From: an uncultured Lachnospiraceae bacterium
Lineage (GTDB): Bacteria > Bacillota > Clostridia > Lachnospirales > Lachnospiraceae
DNA length: 8,561 bases
Assembly: GCA_902476645.1 (NCBI GenBank)
Contig: CABSEG010000094.1
Location: forward strand, 1-8,561
Direction of reading: 5' to 3'
Shown: in pieces, positions 1-6,610 of the stretch
Layout of the letters: each line of letters begins with the position of its first letter
Position numbering within the stretch: position 1 is the first letter of the stretch
Translations under genes and position numbers: made by a program
The notes under the pieces: generated by a model
Seen by the model: the letters and a program-made list of their open reading frames with translations, nothing else
Databases searched by the model: none
Told to the model about the DNA's origin: nothing

Positions 1-43
1 TTGGTCCGTAGCCAAACGCTCTATCCAGCTGAGCTAAACGCAC
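1..43 (-). tRNA. tRNA-Arg (anticodon ACG), partial, 3' half outside the window
   Basis: On the minus strand the acceptor 5' strand GTGCGTT begins at 43. It is followed by TA, a D arm closed by GCTC/GAGC with AGCTGGATA in the loop, and the anticodon stem TTTGG with loop CTACGGA. Position 33 is T and the anticodon is ACG, which is read as inosine-CG after deamination and decodes CGN arginine codons. The variable loop, T arm and acceptor 3' strand lie beyond the left edge. A strong promoter sits 34 bp upstream, so this tRNA heads its own transcript. Confidence 0.93.
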
Positions 44-76
44 ACAATTTTTTCTATTGCCTTAACAACAGAAATT

Positions 77-105
77 ATTCTATCTTAAGTTCATAAAAAT
101 GTCAA
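77..105 (-). promoter_or_regulatory. Sigma-A-type promoter of tRNA-Arg
   Basis: Reading the minus strand, TTGACA (100-105, a perfect -35) and TAGAAT (77-82, one mismatch to TATAAT) are separated by exactly 17 nt. Transcription would start near position 70, leaving about 27 nt of 5' leader to be removed before the mature tRNA end at 43. The flanks are very AT-rich, as is usual for strong stable-RNA promoters. Confidence 0.85.
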
Positions 106-134
106 TACTTATTTTCCAATTTTTTTATTTTTCA

Positions 135-163
135 TTGACTCTCTTTTTTACTTCCTCTATAAT
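135..163 (+). promoter_or_regulatory. Sigma-A-type promoter of the ABC-class ATPase gene
   Basis: TTGACT (135-140) and a perfect TATAAT (158-163) are 17 nt apart, and a start near 170 is expected. The -35 boxes of this promoter and of the divergent tRNA-Arg promoter are only 29 bp apart, so the two polymerases bind back to back. The transcript would carry a leader of about 69 nt before the start codon at 239. Confidence 0.85.
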
Positions 164-172
164 CATAACCAG

Positions 173-210
173 CGGAACAGCAAATTTCCCATAACCGGTT
201 TGCTGCGCCG
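173..210 (+). other. Leader hairpin at the 5' end of the ATPase mRNA
   Basis: CAGCAAA (178-184) pairs with TTTGCTG (199-205) across a 14-nt loop. After a 2x2 internal loop, CGG (173-175) pairs with CCG (208-210). The hairpin would begin within a few nucleotides of the predicted transcription start and ends 28 nt before the start codon, leaving the ribosome binding site free. It has no T-tract, so it is not a terminator. A 5' stabilising stem is one possible role, but chance is not excluded. Confidence 0.35.
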
Positions 211-238
211 ATTCAAGCATATGGAAGGAGCAAACACT

Positions 239-1939
239 ATGAATTCATCTCAGGAGCTCAGATCTGCATTAATGAGCATCAATCATAAAAGTTATCCTGC
301 CTACAAAAGTCTTCATGGAAAATATGACTTTGGCAAATACATTCTCTCTATTGACCACGTTCAGGGGGATCCCTTCGCATCCCCTTCTAAGGTTAGCATC
401 CTGATCACCGGAAGGACCGCGGGATTTCCAAAGGATCTCTATGAAACCACGCCCTCTAGAATCGCTCTTCAGGATCATCTGATCCGTCTGTTTTCTGCTC
501 AAATCGAGCGATTCAACTTTAAAGCCAAGGGTTCCGGTAAAAGCGGGCTCATCAGTGTCAGCCGATGCGGACAAGAAATTTTGGAACGGTCTGCCTGTAC
601 GTTGAGCGCCTCTGACGGCAGTCTTTTGGTCCGCATGGAAATCGGTTTTCCCGCCAACGGCAGAACCATCAATTCTCCGGAGCTAATCAAGATTCTCTTT
701 GATTTTCTTCCGGACTGTGTGGAGAGAAGCTTCTTGTACCGAAATCTGGATAAAAAAGCTTGCACAGCCGTTAAAGAGCTCTGCGAAGATCAGGAATATA
801 TTCGAAACCAATTGCCTGCCATGGGACTGGCGGCATTTGTGGCTAACGGAGCTATCCTGCCACGACTTACCGGAGTTTCCGACAAGCCTATGCGCCAGGC
901 TGTCCCTTTCTCCTCTCCTGCTTCTATGGAGGTCACCATGGAACTTCCCAACCACGGAACCATGAAAGGAATGGGAATCCCCCGCGGAATTACCCTTGTG
1001 GTGGGAGGGGGCTTTCACGGAAAATCTACCCTTTTAAAAGCCTTAGAACTTGGGGTCTATAATCATATTGCCGGGGACGGCCGGGAATTTGTCATCACAG
1101 ATGCCTCTGCTGTCAAACTCCGGTCTGAGGATTCCAGAAATATCCGGAAGGTAGATATCTCCCTGTTTATCAATCATCTTCCCAACGGGAAAGACACGAA
1201 AAGCTTTTCCACGGAGGACGCCAGCGGCAGCACATCCCAGGCGGCCAATGTCATCGAGGGAATCGAATCCGGCACCAGCCTGTTTCTCATTGACGAGGAC
1301 ACTTCTGCCACCAATTTTATGATTCGGGACGAGTTGATGCAAAGAGTGGTATCTGATAAAGAAGAGCCTATCACGCCCTTTATCTGCCGGGTGCGGGATC
1401 TCTATGAACAGTCCGGTATCTCCTCCATCATCGTGGCCGGAAGCTCCGGTTCCTATTTCCATGTGGCAGACACCATTCTTCAGATGAAGGAATACAGGCC
1501 TTACGATATTACGGAAAAGGCCAAAAAACACGCGGAGCAGTTTCCTGCTATCCATACGGAACACGCTACCTACCGGCTTCCCCAGTGGAAGCGTTGCCCG
1601 ACTCCGGGAAAGGAATTGAAAAATATGGATCGTATGAAACTGAAAGTCCTGGGACGTGAGGCCATCTCCCTGAACCGCTCCACCACGGACTTACGCTATG
1701 TGGAGCAGCTGGCAGACTCGGAGCAGTTGGCCACCCTGGCTTATATCCTTCGCTACTGCGCCGGCCATCTGATGGACGGCCGTAAAAATATGCTGCAAAT
1801 TGTCGACTTCGTAGAAAAGCTAATAGACGAAAAAGGACTGGGAGCTCTCTGCGAGTCTTCCTACCTTCCCTCCAATCTGGCCAGACCCAGAAGGCAGGAG
1901 ATCTTTGCCTGCATCAACCGTTGTAGAGATCTGCTATAA
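239..1939 (+). CDS. Stand-alone ATPase of the 'predicted ATPase of the ABC class' family (PF09818-like)
   Basis: This is a 566-residue soluble protein with no signal peptide or membrane segment. An N-terminal region of about 245 residues precedes the nucleotide-binding core. The Walker A motif is GGGFHGKST (256-264), in the family's characteristic GGG-x-HGKST form. It is followed by LGVYNHIAGDGRE (271-283), a serine-rich signature-like stretch ASGSTSQA (328-335) and a Walker B strand SLFLIDEDTSATNF (347-360) with Asp352 and Glu353. A helical C-terminal domain of roughly 100 residues ends the protein. Start 239 is chosen because GGAAGGAG lies just ahead of it. The in-frame ATGs at 200 and 221 lack a comparable site. 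The family resembles ABC ATPases in its motifs but has no partner permease here, and its cellular role is not established to my knowledge. The gene is monocistronic, with its own promoter and terminator. Family assignment is confident; function is open. Confidence 0.88.
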   Translation: MNSSQELRSALMSINHKSYPAYKSLHGKYDFGKYILSIDHVQGDPFASPSKVSILITGRTAGFPKDLYETTPSRIALQDHLIRLFSAQIERFNFKAKGSGKSGLISVSRCGQEILERSACTLSASDGSLLVRMEIGFPANGRTINSPELIKILFDFLPDCVERSFLYRNLDKKACTAVKELCEDQEYIRNQLPAMGLAAFVANGAILPRLTGVSDKPMRQAVPFSSPASMEVTMELPNHGTMKGMGIPRGITLVVGGGFHGKSTLLKALELGVYNHIAGDGREFVITDASAVKLRSEDSRNIRKVDISLFINHLPNGKDTKSFSTEDASGSTSQAANVIEGIESGTSLFLIDEDTSATNFMIRDELMQRVVSDKEEPITPFICRVRDLYEQSGISSIIVAGSSGSYFHVADTILQMKEYRPYDITEKAKKHAEQFPAIHTEHATYRLPQWKRCPTPGKELKNMDRMKLKVLGREAISLNRSTTDLRYVEQLADSEQLATLAYILRYCAGHLMDGRKNMLQIVDFVEKLIDEKGLGALCESSYLPSNLARPRRQEIFACINRCRDLL

Positions 1940-1945
1940 GATATC

Positions 1946-1990
1946 AAGGCGGGAACAGCCTCTTTTTTCAGAAATTGTTCCCGCCTTTTC
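1946..1990 (+). terminator. Rho-independent terminator of the ATPase gene
   Basis: A perfect 12-bp stem pairs 1946-1957 (AAGGCGGGAACA) with 1976-1987. The 18-nt loop is followed by TTTT C TTT. It lies 6 nt after the ATPase stop codon and within the 52-bp gap to the convergent lipoprotein gene. On the minus strand the stem is followed only by TT, so it should act mainly on rightward transcription. Confidence 0.87.
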
Positions 1991-1991
1991 T

Positions 1992-2495
1992 TTAATTGGA
2001 ATAAAGAGCCATGACCCTCTGTACCATGTTTTCCACATCTTCCCGGGTTACTGCTTCCTCCTGACCTTCTAAGTCACTTTTTTTCAGGGCTCCTACCCGT
2101 TTCAAATTTTCCAAATCCTCCATAGCCCAATCGGGCGCAGAATCCAGATTCACTTCTTCCTTCCCCTTTTTTTCTTCTGCCGGTTCCGGAAGGTTTCCAA
2201 AAGCCCGGCTGACAATCACTAACATATGGATTTTCTGAGCCCTTTCTCCTTCCTGATCTTCCAGCCCCTCCAGCAGTGTCTCTCTTTCAATTTGATTTCC
2301 ATAAGTTGCGGCTGTCTCAATCAGAAAATCTGCCGCCTCCCCTAAAGTCATTCCATCCTGCTTCGTCTCTTCCTCCCGGGTCTGGGCGGCTTCCCCTCCC
2401 TGCTGGGAAGACGGTGCCGCCTCCTTTTTACAGGCTCCCATGCCTAGCACACAGACCAGCAAAACGACGCCAAAGACAATCCCCTTTTTTTTCAA
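1992..2495 (-). CDS. Small lipoprotein with SLH-like motifs, TTG start
   Basis: This is a 167-residue secreted protein. Residues 1-22 form a lipoprotein signal: MKKK, a hydrophobic stretch GIVFGVVLLVCVLGMGA, then Cys22. The lipobox reads M-G-A-C; methionine at -3 is unusual but hydrophobic. A low-complexity linker rich in Glu, Gln, Lys and Ser (about 23-47) would span the wall. Two stretches then resemble S-layer-homology repeats. One covers about 48-105 (ERAQKIHMLVIVSRAFG). The other covers about 120-165, with DWAMEDLENLKRVGAL followed by TREDVENMVQRVMALY. This fits a membrane-anchored protein that contacts the cell wall, but the SLH match is by eye and weak. The start codon is TTG at 2495, supported by AAGGAGG 8 nt upstream. 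The next in-frame ATG (residue 19) would destroy the signal peptide. It has its own promoter and does not belong to the transporter operon. Confidence 0.78.
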   Translation of the reverse strand: MKKKGIVFGVVLLVCVLGMGACKKEAAPSSQQGGEAAQTREEETKQDGMTLGEAADFLIETAATYGNQIERETLLEGLEDQEGERAQKIHMLVIVSRAFGNLPEPAEEKKGKEEVNLDSAPDWAMEDLENLKRVGALKKSDLEGQEEAVTREDVENMVQRVMALYSN

Positions 2496-2503
2496 CTGCG
2501 TCC

Positions 2504-2510
2504 CCTCCTT
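2504..2510 (-). promoter_or_regulatory. Ribosome binding site that fixes a TTG start
   Basis: AAGGAGG on the minus strand lies 8 nt before the TTG codon at 2495. Together with the complete lipoprotein signal that follows, it shows that TTG, not a downstream ATG, initiates the lipoprotein. Confidence 0.8.
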
Positions 2511-2531
2511 GTCACTCTATGGTTTGTATCC

Positions 2532-2559
2532 ATTATATCTGACTGGCTGGAATAATCAA
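2532..2559 (-). promoter_or_regulatory. Promoter of the lipoprotein gene
   Basis: On the minus strand TTGATT (2554-2559) and a perfect TATAAT (2532-2537) are separated by 16 nt. Start is expected near 2525, giving a leader of about 30 nt that contains the AAGGAGG site. Confidence 0.7.
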
Positions 2560-2579
2560 GTAGAACCTTTCGCTTTTCC

Positions 2580-2608
2580 TTGTACTTTTCTCACGTCTGT
2601 GCTATTTT
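2580..2608 (+). promoter_or_regulatory. Candidate promoter of mnmM
   Basis: TTGTAC (2580-2585) is followed after 17 nt by TATTTT (2603-2608), which is preceded by TGC and so forms an extended -10. Both hexamers are imperfect. An alternative TATATT at 2614-2619 has no -35 at a suitable distance. The promoter diverges from that of the lipoprotein, with 20 bp between the two -35 boxes. Confidence 0.4.
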
Positions 2609-2643
2609 TAGGATATATTTCTTGAAAAAAAGGAGAACTATTT

Positions 2644-3210
2644 ATGGAAGGTTATCAGATTACCCAGTGGTGTCACCACTTTCTGCGGGAACACATCCGT
2701 CCGGGAGACCTATGCATCGATGCCACAATGGGAAACGGGCAGGATACCAAACTGCTGTGCCAGCTTGCAGGCCCTACAGGGAAAGTTCTGGCTTTTGATA
2801 TCCAGCCAGAAGCGCTTGCGCATACCGCCAGCCTCTTAAAAGAATCTCATGTCCCGGAAAATTATCGTCTTATCCTGGACTCCCACGAACATATGGGCTC
2901 CTACGCAGACTGTGCGTCGGTCCGCTGCATTACCTTCAATTTTGGTTACCTGCCCGGAGGAGATCACGCCACCTGTACCCGGGCGGATAGCAGCCTTGCG
3001 GCTGTAAAGACAGGGCTTTCCTTACTCCAGACCGGAGGAATCATGTCCCTTTGCATCTACAGCGGCGGAGATTCCGGTTTTGAAGAGCGGAACGCTCTTC
3101 TTGCCTTCTTATCCCAGCTGGATTACCGTAAGTACCTGGTCATCCGGTCAGATTATTATAACCGGCCCAACCATCCTCCGATTCCGGTACTGGTGATCCG
3201 CCTCCGCTGA
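2644..3210 (+). CDS. mnmM: MnmM (YtqB)-type tRNA 5-aminomethyl-2-thiouridine methyltransferase
   Basis: This is a 188-residue class I SAM-dependent methyltransferase, full length for the family formerly called 'rRNA methylase YtqB'. Motif I is DATMGNGQDT (26-35), the acidic residue that should hold the SAM ribose is Asp52 in FDIQ, and the diagnostic NFGYLPGGD lies at 99-107. The C-terminal NRPNHPPIPVLV (173-184) also fits. Known biology of the family: in Bacillus subtilis and relatives MnmM methylates the 5-aminomethyl group on wobble uridine 34 of certain tRNAs, completing mnm5(s2)U in bacteria that lack the methyltransferase part of MnmC. AGGAG lies 8 nt before the ATG. It is transcribed alone, divergent from the lipoprotein gene, and ends 3 bp from the convergent permease stop codon. 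The gene name rests on these family motifs. Confidence 0.85.
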   Translation: MEGYQITQWCHHFLREHIRPGDLCIDATMGNGQDTKLLCQLAGPTGKVLAFDIQPEALAHTASLLKESHVPENYRLILDSHEHMGSYADCASVRCITFNFGYLPGGDHATCTRADSSLAAVKTGLSLLQTGGIMSLCIYSGGDSGFEERNALLAFLSQLDYRKYLVIRSDYYNRPNHPPIPVLVIRLR

Positions 3211-3213
3211 CCC

Positions 3214-5802
3214 TTAACTCATCTTTAACTCCTCCACAATGCGTTGATTCCGGATCTTGCACATGGTGTAGAGCATGGTCACAGCCACCACCAAAAAGAC
3301 GGCTAAAACGGCTGCTCCCAGGTAACCCCAGGGCATCAGAAACTCCGTGTCTACTCCGGCCCCTATGGCCCTCTGAAGCGCCAGACTGATAAGGACGGTT
3401 AAAACCACTCCGTAGCAGATGGAGCGTATTCCATAAATCAGGCATTCATAGCTCATCATTTTCCGAAATCCTTTTGGCGACATTCCCATAGAGCGCAGCA
3501 TGGCAAATTCTTTCCGACGGAGCATCAGATTCGTGGAGATAGTGTTAAACACATTGGCCACTGCAATCAGACAAATCAGCACGATAAAGCCATAGGTCAA
3601 CACATCCACGGCTGCCAGCGCGCTGCGGTCTGATTCATACTGCTCCGCCAGATTTTCCAGATATCCCTCTTCGGTAAGACCTTCCTGCTCCAATCCTTCT
3701 TCCATTTCATCGTACGCCTCGTAGGGCTTTTCACACTGTATTTTATACACACTGTAAGCCCCCAGCGACTCCTTTACATATTCCTGGTACATACGCTCCG
3801 AAATCAGCGCCAGTGGTTGTTGGCTTTCCACCTCCATACTGTCTTTCACTTCTTGGGAAAGATTTGTGATGGAATCTCCGAGGGTTGCCTGACAAAGGGG
3901 TTTAAATTCTGCCACCTCGGTATCATAGGAAAAAATTCCCGCCCGAAAAGCCTGCTCTTTACCTGTTTCAAAAACAGAGAGCTTCTCATACCTCTGGGTT
4001 TTTGGGTTATAGCTTCTTACCTCATTCAGATACAACAATCTCAGCCCGCTGGTATTCTCATACTCCGCTCTTTCTAGGCCCTGGCTTTTTAAGATCCTTT
4101 CAAAGTCTTCCTCTTTTAAAATACGCAGGTTGGCCTCCAGATAACCCTTCCCGTCCTCTGTTTCCCCCGCTGATCCTGAATTTTGCAAATAACTCTGAGA
4201 TACCCAATCCTTGGGAATTTCCATCATCAGATAAGCAGTTTGATAAGCAAAAACAGAAGTCACTCCCGCCGCGTTTTCAAGAATCTGTTCTGCCTCCTCC
4301 CTCCTGGTGTCTCCCTCTTCCCCGTAAAAACGGTATTCCAATTCTGCATCCGGAGCATCCAATACAAAAGCCCCTGTGGCCACAAGATATGTGCGAAACA
4401 AAGCCACGGTCGTAAAAAGCACGATACTCATGGTCAAAGAAACCACAGTCGCTCTGTATTTCTTCCGGTCTCGCTTATAATTTTTATCTGCCATCATGCC
4501 TTCCATTCCAAAGACCTTTAAAATCCAGGGGCGGGTCTTGACCTCTCCCGGACGAATTATTATGTCCTGATTGGATCGGATAGCCTGCATCGGCGAGATT
4601 TTTCGGATTCTTCGTGAAGGAATCCAGACAGAGATCATCACAGTTACCAGAGCCAAACCGGCCGCTGCCAATATAGCCCAGCCCGATATTACCAGCTCCA
4701 TACCGGACTCTGTACCATGGATCAGATTGGTGATACCCTTGCCAATGTAATGGAGCGTAATCCCAATTCCGCCGATTCCCGCCGCGATTCCTAATGGAAT
4801 CCCCACCGCGCAGACCAACAACGCCTCATAGCGCATGGAACTGCGCAGCTGCTTTTTGGTGGCTCCCAGGGAAGAGAGCAGACCAAACTGGGTACTGCGC
4901 TCTCGAAGAGATATGGAAAATGCGTTATAAATCAGGGAGATGGACCCGGCCATGATTACCAGGATCAAAATAGCCGCCAGCGTACCCATAACCCGTTCGT
5001 AATTTCCATTATCTGAAACTCCAAGCCAGCGCAGCAGACTTTCATTAAAAATCACTCCCTTATCTTCCAGATGTTCTCTGGCAAAATCATAGGCCAGCTT
5101 CGGCTGCTCCAGCTCCAGATAGATATCATAATACCTTCCTTCCCCCTTCGCCGGACCGGCCAGCACATCGTACCCTGCTCCCCCATAGGAGGCTCCGGGC
5201 CAGGAGTTATATACTCCCACTACTTGAAAGCTCTTCGTCTCCCAAGGGACAAATTCTTCCTCCCCCTCTATAAACGAATGACTCTGAGTCAAATGCTCTC
5301 CCTCAAAAATACGTTCCCCCAGCTTTAGGGTCAGCGTATCTCCCACCTTTGTGATCTGATCCTCCTGCTCGTTGGCATTCAGATAAGAAGGGATTAAAAT
5401 CTCCTCCTCCGACGTGGGCATCCTGCCCTGGGACAGTTCAATTGGCAGCATATTCAGCGCTTCCTTGGAAAGCGCCTCCACGTATAGATAGGGCATAGCC
5501 GGTGACTGGCTGCTCACCGGTTCAAACGGTGCATATCCCAGTTCTGTCAGTACAGCCGCATTGGCTACTTCCGGGCTTTTGCTTACCTCCTCCACCTCCT
5601 GACCGCTCAGACTCTTGGCGTGGATATGCCAATTCCCGTCTCTGCTGATGCTATAGTCCACCAAAAACTTCTGAAAGCTGACTCCGAAAGTGGTTACCGC
5701 TGTAATCATAGCTGTAGATAAGATCACCCCAATGATGGTTACTGCTGTTCTGGTTCGGTTCTGTCGCATGGTCCTCGCTGTAATTTTGGAAAATACATTC
5801 AT
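3214..5802 (-). CDS. ABC transporter permease with two FtsX domains and two large extracytoplasmic domains
   Basis: This is an 862-residue membrane protein with about eight predicted helices in two repeats. TM1 (about 18-42) is followed by an extracytoplasmic domain (about 45-270) of MacB periplasmic-core type. TM2-4 lie near 272-296, 325-350 and 370-396. TM5 (about 450-475) is followed by a second extracytoplasmic domain (about 478-730). TM6-8 lie near 732-757, 785-812 and 825-848. Each repeat carries the FtsX cytoplasmic motif after its first core helix: RERSTQFGLLSSLGAT (300-315) and RRKEFAMLRSMGMS (762-775). Both outer domains are rich in Glu and Asp. Proteins of this fold act with a MacB/LolD-type ATPase to move or extract lipophilic molecules or peptides, or to transmit force across the membrane, rather than as a simple channel. 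The substrate is unknown. The start overlaps the ATPase stop as ATGA and has its own Shine-Dalgarno. It is not the 10-TM BceB layout. No terminator is visible after the stop. Confidence 0.9.
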   Translation of the reverse strand: MNVFSKITARTMRQNRTRTAVTIIGVILSTAMITAVTTFGVSFQKFLVDYSISRDGNWHIHAKSLSGQEVEEVSKSPEVANAAVLTELGYAPFEPVSSQSPAMPYLYVEALSKEALNMLPIELSQGRMPTSEEEILIPSYLNANEQEDQITKVGDTLTLKLGERIFEGEHLTQSHSFIEGEEEFVPWETKSFQVVGVYNSWPGASYGGAGYDVLAGPAKGEGRYYDIYLELEQPKLAYDFAREHLEDKGVIFNESLLRWLGVSDNGNYERVMGTLAAILILVIMAGSISLIYNAFSISLRERSTQFGLLSSLGATKKQLRSSMRYEALLVCAVGIPLGIAAGIGGIGITLHYIGKGITNLIHGTESGMELVISGWAILAAAGLALVTVMISVWIPSRRIRKISPMQAIRSNQDIIIRPGEVKTRPWILKVFGMEGMMADKNYKRDRKKYRATVVSLTMSIVLFTTVALFRTYLVATGAFVLDAPDAELEYRFYGEEGDTRREEAEQILENAAGVTSVFAYQTAYLMMEIPKDWVSQSYLQNSGSAGETEDGKGYLEANLRILKEEDFERILKSQGLERAEYENTSGLRLLYLNEVRSYNPKTQRYEKLSVFETGKEQAFRAGIFSYDTEVAEFKPLCQATLGDSITNLSQEVKDSMEVESQQPLALISERMYQEYVKESLGAYSVYKIQCEKPYEAYDEMEEGLEQEGLTEEGYLENLAEQYESDRSALAAVDVLTYGFIVLICLIAVANVFNTISTNLMLRRKEFAMLRSMGMSPKGFRKMMSYECLIYGIRSICYGVVLTVLISLALQRAIGAGVDTEFLMPWGYLGAAVLAVFLVVAVTMLYTMCKIRNQRIVEELKMS

Positions 5803-6482
5803 CTTCGGATCACCTCATCTTTTATGATTTTTCCATCCTCCAGAGCGATCACCCGATCTGCCTGCAACGCTACGTTTTCATCATGGGTTATGACAATCAC
5901 CGTCTGGTGATACGTCTTATTCGAGTAGCGTAAAAGTTCGATGATCTCTCTGCTGTTCTCCGAGTCCAGATTCCCTGTGGGCTCATCTGCCAATAGGAGC
6001 GCCGGCGCATTTAAAAGAGCCCGTCCTATGGATACCCTTTGTTGCTGGCCACCAGAAAGCTGATTGGGCAGATGCTTTTGCCTGTTTTTTAATCGTAAAA
6101 GTTCCAACAGTTCCTCCAGCCGCTTTTCATTTACCTTTCTTCCATCCATGAGAACCGGAAGCGTCATATTTTCCCTCACATTCAGTACCGGAATCAGGTT
6201 ATAAAACTGATAAATCAATCCCACCTGCCTTCTGCGAAATACTGCAAGCTCCTCTTCCTTCTGAGCATAAACGTCTATGTCCCCAACCATTACCCGGCCT
6301 GAGGTAGGATAATCCACCCCTCCAATCAGATGCAAAAGCGTAGATTTGCCGGATCCTGAGGAACCTACGATTGCCACAAACTCCCCCCGTTCCACACAAA
6401 AAGACACATGATCCAGCGCGCATACCGCATTTTCTCCCTCTCCATACACTTTGCAGAGGTCCTCCACACGTAACAGTTCCAT
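5799..6482 (-). CDS. ABC transporter ATP-binding subunit, MacB/LolD/BceA type
   Basis: This is a soluble ATPase of 227 residues (228 if the ATG at 6485 is used) that should power the permease encoded next to it. Motifs, numbered from the 6485 ATG: Walker A GSSGSGKST (41-49), Q-loop Gln93, signature LSGGQQQR (143-150), Walker B LLLADE (163-168), D-loop NLDS (172-175) and switch His201 in VITHD. No key residue is missing. YQFYNLIPVLNVREN after the Q-loop is typical of the LolD/MacB/BceA group. Two ATGs stand side by side. AAGGAGG is 3 nt from the first but 6 nt from the second, so 6482 is preferred. The stop codon overlaps the permease start (ATGA), so translation is coupled. The gene is first in its transcript, preceded by the 11-bp repeat array and a TATACT -10 box, and is separated from the kinase gene by a terminator. 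Confidence 0.93.
   Translation of the reverse strand: MELLRVEDLCKVYGEGENAVCALDHVSFCVERGEFVAIVGSSGSGKSTLLHLIGGVDYPTSGRVMVGDIDVYAQKEEELAVFRRRQVGLIYQFYNLIPVLNVRENMTLPVLMDGRKVNEKRLEELLELLRLKNRQKHLPNQLSGGQQQRVSIGRALLNAPALLLADEPTGNLDSENSREIIELLRYSNKTYHQTVIVITHDENVALQADRVIALEDGKIIKDEVIRR
5807..5816 (-). promoter_or_regulatory. Unusually long Shine-Dalgarno for the permease
   Basis: GAGGTGATCC, read on the minus strand inside the last codons of the ATPase gene, matches ten consecutive bases of the complement of the 16S rRNA 3' end. With the ATGA overlap, this suggests that strong re-initiation keeps permease output close to ATPase output. Confidence 0.7.
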
Positions 6483-6488
6483 CATTGC

Positions 6489-6495
6489 CCTCCTT
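6489..6495 (-). promoter_or_regulatory. Ribosome binding site deciding between two adjacent ATG codons
   Basis: AAGGAGG ends 3 nt before the ATG at 6485 and 6 nt before the ATG at 6482. The second spacing is in the normal range, so initiation at 6482 is more likely. The two products differ by a single methionine. Confidence 0.7.
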
Positions 6496-6521
6496 CTTAT
6501 CTTATATTTTGGCTTTTCCTC

Positions 6522-6527
6522 AGTATA
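6522..6527 (-). promoter_or_regulatory. -10 box of the ABC transporter operon
   Basis: TATACT differs from TATAAT at one position. The hexamer 17 nt upstream on the minus strand is ATGGCG, which is not a usable -35, so this promoter should need an activator. The start is expected near 6515, giving a leader of about 30 nt. Confidence 0.65.
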
Positions 6528-6532
6528 GCGCC

Positions 6533-6565
6533 CCTCCATGACACCGCCATGACTTTTCCATAACA
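6533..6565 (-). repeat. Three tandem 11-bp direct repeats, candidate response-regulator operator
   Basis: On the minus strand three contiguous 11-mers read TGTTATGGAAA (6555-6565), AGTCATGGCGG (6544-6554) and TGTCATGGAGG (6533-6543). The shared core is GT(C/T)ATGG. The preceding 11-mer TGTGACAGAAT (6566-6576) matches the first unit at 7 of 11 positions and may be a fourth, degenerate copy. One unit per helical turn, ending 5 bp before the -10 box and covering the place of the missing -35, is the classic arrangement for OmpR/PhoB-family activators. The response regulator encoded upstream is the obvious candidate. The repeats are seen directly; the binding protein is inferred. Confidence 0.7.
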
Positions 6566-6580
6566 ATTCTGTCACATTTC

Positions 6581-6610
6581 AAAAAAGAGAATGCCCCAAA
6601 AGCACTCTCT
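6581..6610 (-). terminator. Rho-independent terminator after the sensor kinase gene
   Basis: Read on the minus strand, AGAGAGTGC (6602-6610) pairs with GCATTCTCT (6586-6594) over 9 bp, including one G-T wobble. The loop is TTTTGGG and the stem is followed directly by TTTTTT. The stem begins within the kinase TAG stop codon. It separates the regulator-kinase transcript from the transporter transcript, so the two can be expressed at different levels. Confidence 0.87.

Noticed and set aside
200..238. Earlier starts (200 or 221) for the ABC-class ATPase
   Set aside because: Neither has a ribosome binding site, 200 lies in the leader hairpin, and GGAAGGAG points to 239.
3214..6482. Classification of the transporter as a standard BceAB peptide-resistance system
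   Set aside because: The permease has about eight helices and two large outer domains, one after TM1 and one after TM5. BceB has ten helices and one such domain.
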